Assembly: GCA_026990095.1 (NCBI GenBank)
Contig: JALSIL010000542.1
Location: 1-9,425, forward strand
Source: Lysobacterales bacterium
Lineage (GTDB): Bacteria; Pseudomonadota; Gammaproteobacteria; Xanthomonadales; Marinicellaceae
Direction: 5' to 3'
Length of the DNA: 9,425 bases
Positions 7,089-9,425 of the stretch are shown here, in pieces. The notes below the pieces were generated by a model. That model ran no database searches. It saw only the letters and a program-made list of their open reading frames with translations, and was not told the DNA's origin. The translations under genes were made by a program, and so were the position numbers. Positions within the stretch are counted from its first letter, which is position 1. Every line of letters begins with the position of its first letter.

Positions 7089-8201
7089 TTAACGCATTGA
7101 TACACTGTGTCTAATAGTGGCAATTGAGCGAGGCACATAGACATCAACTCGCCTGGTGCAACTGTAGACTAAATCCAATTCTGGCAACTTACCTTTTAGA
7201 TCTTCCCAAATATCATTGTGGTATTTTCCACCCCGTTCAGGTGCAATATTTTCAATTCTTTTATCCACAATTTCACTGCATTTTTCAGGAAACAATTCTT
7301 GTGGCAAATTAGTTAGTGTTGTTTGAATAGTTTCATTAGGCTTAATAGTTTTATAGATTTTTTTAGTAAACTCTCCGCCTTTTATGCGTTTTAATCGCAC
7401 TTCATCTTGGCTGAAATTACTGATTTCAATTTCTAAACCATATTCATCATTTTTTGAAATCACTTTAAATACCACATCAACATTACGATTCAGAATCAAG
7501 CGATTCATGTCATTTAAGGGCAAATGCCAATCCTGATTAATTTCACAATGCATTAAGGCTATCCATTTGGCAGAATATTCACCCAAAAACCCCGCATATT
7601 CTAAACTTTTCTCACCATCAACAACCGATGCCACGACTTTTTTATTGATGTGCGCTTCCAAAATTTGGTCGTATTCTTTGCCCACCGCTCCAATTGCGGT
7701 AGAGCCCACCTGCTTTAGCTTTTTCTCGTTGGCCTTAATCAACTCACCTGCACTTGACTTCATACGGTTCAAAAAAACACTCAAGGTGTCACTAAAGGCT
7801 TCTTGAAAATTACTAATAAAATTACGAATTTGACGAATAAAACGCCTTAATTTCCCAGGTTTTGAAACATTTTTAATTTCCTCAAGTCGCCTTTTCTTAT
7901 TTTCAGGAGATAATTCATCGTGATAACGAAGAATCAATTTAAGGTTATCCAAGTCTGCTTGGTAAAAAATATAACTATCCACCCACGCACCACCACTGGA
8001 CTGATAGGGTTTAGAAAACAATAATTTCAAGCCATTGGCATAAATCTTAGCATTACCCCACATGCGTTTGTTATCCCTACGCACAAGCGTGATGTGAAAT
8101 CCACGGATTGATTTGAGTACGCGGTCAAAATTTTGCACAATTCGCGATAGAAGTGCGGTGAAAAAGATAATGACAACGGTGGCGATTAAGATGTTATCCA
8201 T
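7089..8201 (-). CDS. Membrane-anchored protein of unknown function
   Basis: I do not recognise this 370-residue family. One membrane helix at residues about 4-24 (ILIATVVIIFFTALLSRIV) is followed by a basic stretch, so the body is probably cytoplasmic, although the opposite orientation cannot be excluded. Residues about 45-90 look like a small beta domain ending in LRYHDELSPENKKRR. Then come a very basic segment (about 100-128), a helical region (about 130-185) and a beta-rich domain (about 230-300, VFKVISKNDEYGLEIEISNFS). The conserved-looking tail is HNDIWEDLKGKLPELDLVY. No enzymatic motif is visible. The start codon lacks a Shine-Dalgarno, but there is no other Met until residue 47, which would lose the helix. 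It converges on rnt with 4 bp between stops and no terminator visible. Coding is supported by length and by the balanced composition. Confidence 0.85.
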   Translation of the reverse strand: MDNILIATVVIIFFTALLSRIVQNFDRVLKSIRGFHITLVRRDNKRMWGNAKIYANGLKLLFSKPYQSSGGAWVDSYIFYQADLDNLKLILRYHDELSPENKKRRLEEIKNVSKPGKLRRFIRQIRNFISNFQEAFSDTLSVFLNRMKSSAGELIKANEKKLKQVGSTAIGAVGKEYDQILEAHINKKVVASVVDGEKSLEYAGFLGEYSAKWIALMHCEINQDWHLPLNDMNRLILNRNVDVVFKVISKNDEYGLEIEISNFSQDEVRLKRIKGGEFTKKIYKTIKPNETIQTTLTNLPQELFPEKCSEIVDKRIENIAPERGGKYHNDIWEDLKGKLPELDLVYSCTRRVDVYVPRSIATIRHSVSMR

Positions 8202-8230
8202 AATATTTCAGTGTTTTTTATAGTGTGCTA

Positions 8231-8259
8231 ATTATCTACTGATATTGACCTAAATACAA
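8231..8259 (-). promoter_or_regulatory. Candidate promoter for the 370-residue membrane protein
   Basis: On the minus strand TTGTAT (complement of 8254-8259) and GATAAT (complement of 8231-8236) are separated by exactly 17 bp. They match four of six and five of six bases of the sigma-70 consensus. Transcription would begin near 8224, with a leader of about 23 nt. In AT-rich DNA such matches arise by chance, so this is tentative. Confidence 0.4.
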
Positions 8260-8272
8260 CTAAATACTGTAG

Positions 8273-8487
8273 AGACAAGACACACCTTATTACCATGTGA
8301 TAAGTAGCTGCATTCGCAGAGCCTTTTTATGTGGAATTGATAAGTATTCAGGTAATAGTTTTAAACACCGAAGTCAATGGATTAAAGACAGGGAGGAAAA
8401 ATTCATCCAGAAAGAATTTTTCCCGATGATTTACCACCAATACTCAATCGACATGGATTAGATGAACTGAATAAGTTTAAATTTTAA
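8273..8487 (+). pseudogene. Remnant of an IS200-like (Y1/HUH superfamily) transposase, internally deleted
   Basis: Two frames each carry part of one transposase. Frame one, opened after a TAG at 8270-8272, gives RQDTP, YYHVISSCIRRAFLCG and FKHRSQWIKDR (to about 8392). This is the N-terminus of the long IS200-like transposases that begin with a YYHxVSRCVRRAFLCG pattern. The next frame, from about 8401, gives HPERIFPDD and LPPILNRHGLDELNKF and stops at 8485-8487, which resembles the C-terminus of the same family (LPPILERLGLD pattern). The family is normally near 300 residues. The missing middle includes the NHYH metal-binding motif and the catalytic tyrosine, so it cannot act. The start codon is also missing. 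The junction and frame change fall at about 8390-8403. Family assignment rests on remembered motifs. Confidence 0.8.
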
Positions 8488-8718
8488 TGAAGAAAAGCCA
8501 TTGAAATGATACCACAATTAAAGAACTTTGTGAAAATATTAACAATAGATTCCTTTGAATTTTCAGCTTTCAAAGTATGCTTGTCCTATATATTCTTCTG
8601 CTTTTACTTGTTAGGAGGTGAAAAGAAAAGTGACTTGACCCCCTTTCATCCAAAACTTGAGGATAGCCATGCCCAAATCCTCGCGTTCGCGAGGATAGCT
8701 TAGGGTGAGAGTTACAAT
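8488..8718. other. Non-coding stretch after the transposase remnant
   Basis: No convincing gene lies here. An open frame from 8506 to 8703 (65 codons) runs across a palindrome and has no family resemblance, so it is not called. The stretch holds a 7-bp hairpin (8553-8559 with 8569-8575), an isolated perfect Shine-Dalgarno AGGAGGTGA (8613-8621), the motif GTGACTTGACCCCC (8630-8643) and a GC-rich palindrome (8677-8696). It is probably the decayed tail of the mobile element plus the 3' flank of the minus-strand gene that ends at 8719. Confidence 0.6.
8677..8696. repeat. GC-rich palindrome, REP-like or terminator
   Basis: ATCCTCGCG and CGCGAGGAT form a perfect 9-bp inverted repeat around TT; in RNA a 4-nt loop with an 8-bp stem is likelier. 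It stands out from its AT-rich surroundings. The 9-mer GAGGATAGC occurs at 8659-8667 and again at 8691-8699, 32 bp apart. It lies 22 bp beyond the stop codon of the minus-strand gene, where a terminator would be expected, but only TTTGGG follows on that strand. A dispersed REP-type unit is equally possible. Confidence 0.6.
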
Positions 8719-9270
8719 TTAACTTCTGTGGCGTTGCATTTTCAGTCCTGTATAGCCTAGTAACAACAGTAATAGTGTAAGAATAGCCAAACCCCAGCTT
8801 GAGAGTGAATTAACAGATTTAACTGCTAACACGCTAAAACTAAAGTCAGTAATTAAATAATTGGGTAACTCAGATTCAGCTGGAGGGAATGCATGAGCAG
8901 GAATTTCATAATAGCTTAAATGATAAGTACCACTGGCTAAAGCAGGAATATCAGCTATCTTATGATACGAAGGTGGTGGCATAGGGGTACACTTCATTAA
9001 ATTATTTTTTGTACTGTCTGGCACAACCATTACTTTAATACTATTCCCACTGACCTCTACCTGGGATACGGGAAAGACAAAACTTCCCCAACATGATGAG
9101 TAGCGATTTAATAAATAAGATGGTCGTCCTGCATAAATTGGCAACTCAACTGCGGAACTATTATTGCCAGGCACAGGGATAAAGTCACGCGGAGAAACAA
9201 TATACTCTGGCATATTTGCCAGAGCAACCTGAATTTGAACAAACGCTAGAAACATTAGTATTTTTTTCAT
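8719..9270 (-). CDS. Small exported protein with IPTL-CTERM-like sorting tail
   Basis: The 183-residue protein starts with a signal peptide (residues 1-18, probable cut after VALA). An extracytoplasmic domain of about 130 residues follows, proline-rich and probably beta-structured, with two cysteines (Cys60, Cys94) that could pair. The C-terminus is tripartite: SLSSWG (155-160), a hydrophobic helix of leucines (about 161-175) and a basic end, KMQRHRS. This is the design of exosortase-type sorting signals. It most resembles the IPTLxxWG class recognised by exosortase H, although the proline is lacking (NSLSSWG). By analogy the tail would hold the protein in the inner membrane until a sortase releases it. 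The body matches no family I recognise. AGGAAA 13 nt before the ATG is a distant ribosome site. It probably shares a transcript with the membrane-protein gene 19 bp upstream. Confidence 0.82.
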   Translation of the reverse strand: MKKILMFLAFVQIQVALANMPEYIVSPRDFIPVPGNNSSAVELPIYAGRPSYLLNRYSSCWGSFVFPVSQVEVSGNSIKVMVVPDSTKNNLMKCTPMPPPSYHKIADIPALASGTYHLSYYEIPAHAFPPAESELPNYLITDFSFSVLAVKSVNSLSSWGLAILTLLLLLLGYTGLKMQRHRS

Positions 9271-9289
9271 TGTATTCTATTTTCCTACT

Positions 9290-9424
9290 TTACAGGCTTA
9301 ATAGTAGCATAATATAAGCTAAGAAACTATGGAACAAAACAATTAAGCCAATAAAAAAGACCAATTTCTTGGGCTTTTTGTCTCTTGAGAAATATACAGG
9401 GACATATATGAACGCCCCCTTCAG
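9290..9424 (-). CDS. C-terminal end of a membrane protein (partial, runs off the window)
   Basis: On the minus strand one frame stays open from the right edge for 44 codons and then stops at TAA (9290-9292). It begins LKGAFIYVPVYF, continues with SRDKKPKK and ends in a hydrophobic helix, LVFFIGLIVLFHSFLAYIML. A basic loop followed by one membrane helix and an immediate stop is typical of an integral membrane protein C-terminus. The stop lies 19 bp before the next start, the usual spacing inside an operon. The family is not identifiable from this piece. An exosortase upstream of its substrate would be an attractive reading, but nothing in these residues shows it. The short length makes chance possible. 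Confidence 0.5.
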   Translation of the reverse strand: MKGAFIYVPVYFSRDKKPKKLVFFIGLIVLFHSFLAYIMLLLSL

Positions 9425-9425
9425 G

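Noticed and set aside
8506..8703. 65-codon plus-strand open frame after the transposase remnant
   Set aside because: It runs through the orphan ribosome site, the TTGACCCCC motif and the palindrome, has no family resemblance and no ribosome site of its own.
9309..9337. Minus-strand TTGTTC-17-TATTAT promoter candidate before the sorting-tail gene
   Set aside because: The -35 matches only half the consensus and the pair lies within the upstream partial reading frame, where operon transcription is the simpler reading; an internal promoter remains possible.
9354..9379. Imperfect AT-rich hairpin with T tails resembling a terminator
   Set aside because: One mismatch, an AT-rich stem, and it lies inside the partial membrane-protein reading frame, so chance is likelier.

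Overview
This is an AT-rich, densely coded bacterial segment. Its gene families are typical of a Gammaproteobacterium: a DinF-type MATE transporter, a PlpD-like patatin with an outer-membrane anchor, a UbiC-like chorismate lyase, an OmpA-family porin with calcium-type repeats, RNase T and DUF2333. The low GC, the gene set and the decayed transposase would suit the SUP05/Thioglobaceae lineage or a related chemosynthetic symbiont. That placement is inference from general resemblance and was not tested.

Layout. From 21 to 1046 a membrane-anchored DUF2333 protein lies on the minus strand. It is divergent from a tight plus-strand cluster at 1121-5108: dinF, an overlapping patatin-type V secretion protein, and a UbiC-like gene 5 bp further on. 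The cluster ends at a 22-bp perfect hairpin whose stem contains the last stop codon. A second 14-bp hairpin next to it terminates the convergent ompA-like gene (5195-6343, minus). A short divergent promoter region separates ompA from rnt (RNase T, 6479-7084, plus). rnt then converges, with only 4 bp between stop codons, on a 370-residue membrane-anchored protein of unknown function (7089-8201, minus).

The right end (8202-9425) is the accessory part. Between 8273 and 8487 there are two out-of-frame pieces of one IS200-like (Y1/HUH superfamily) transposase. The N-terminal and C-terminal portions are fused by an internal deletion that removed the catalytic core. It is followed by a stretch with an orphan perfect Shine-Dalgarno sequence, a TTGACCCCC motif and a GC-rich palindrome. 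On the minus strand, 8719-9270 encodes a small exported protein whose C-terminus resembles an IPTLxxWG-type (exosortase H class) sorting signal. It is preceded by the last 44 codons of a membrane protein that runs off the right edge.

Together, much of the window concerns the cell envelope: an exporter, a surface or secreted lipase, a peptidoglycan-binding porin, an exported tail-anchored protein and two uncharacterised membrane proteins. RNA maturation (rnt) and a quinone-precursor enzyme (ubiC-like) make up the rest. No CRISPR array, rRNA or tRNA was seen. No clear new multi-gene system was found; the most notable items are the decayed transposase locus, the sorting-signal protein and the unknown 370-residue protein.
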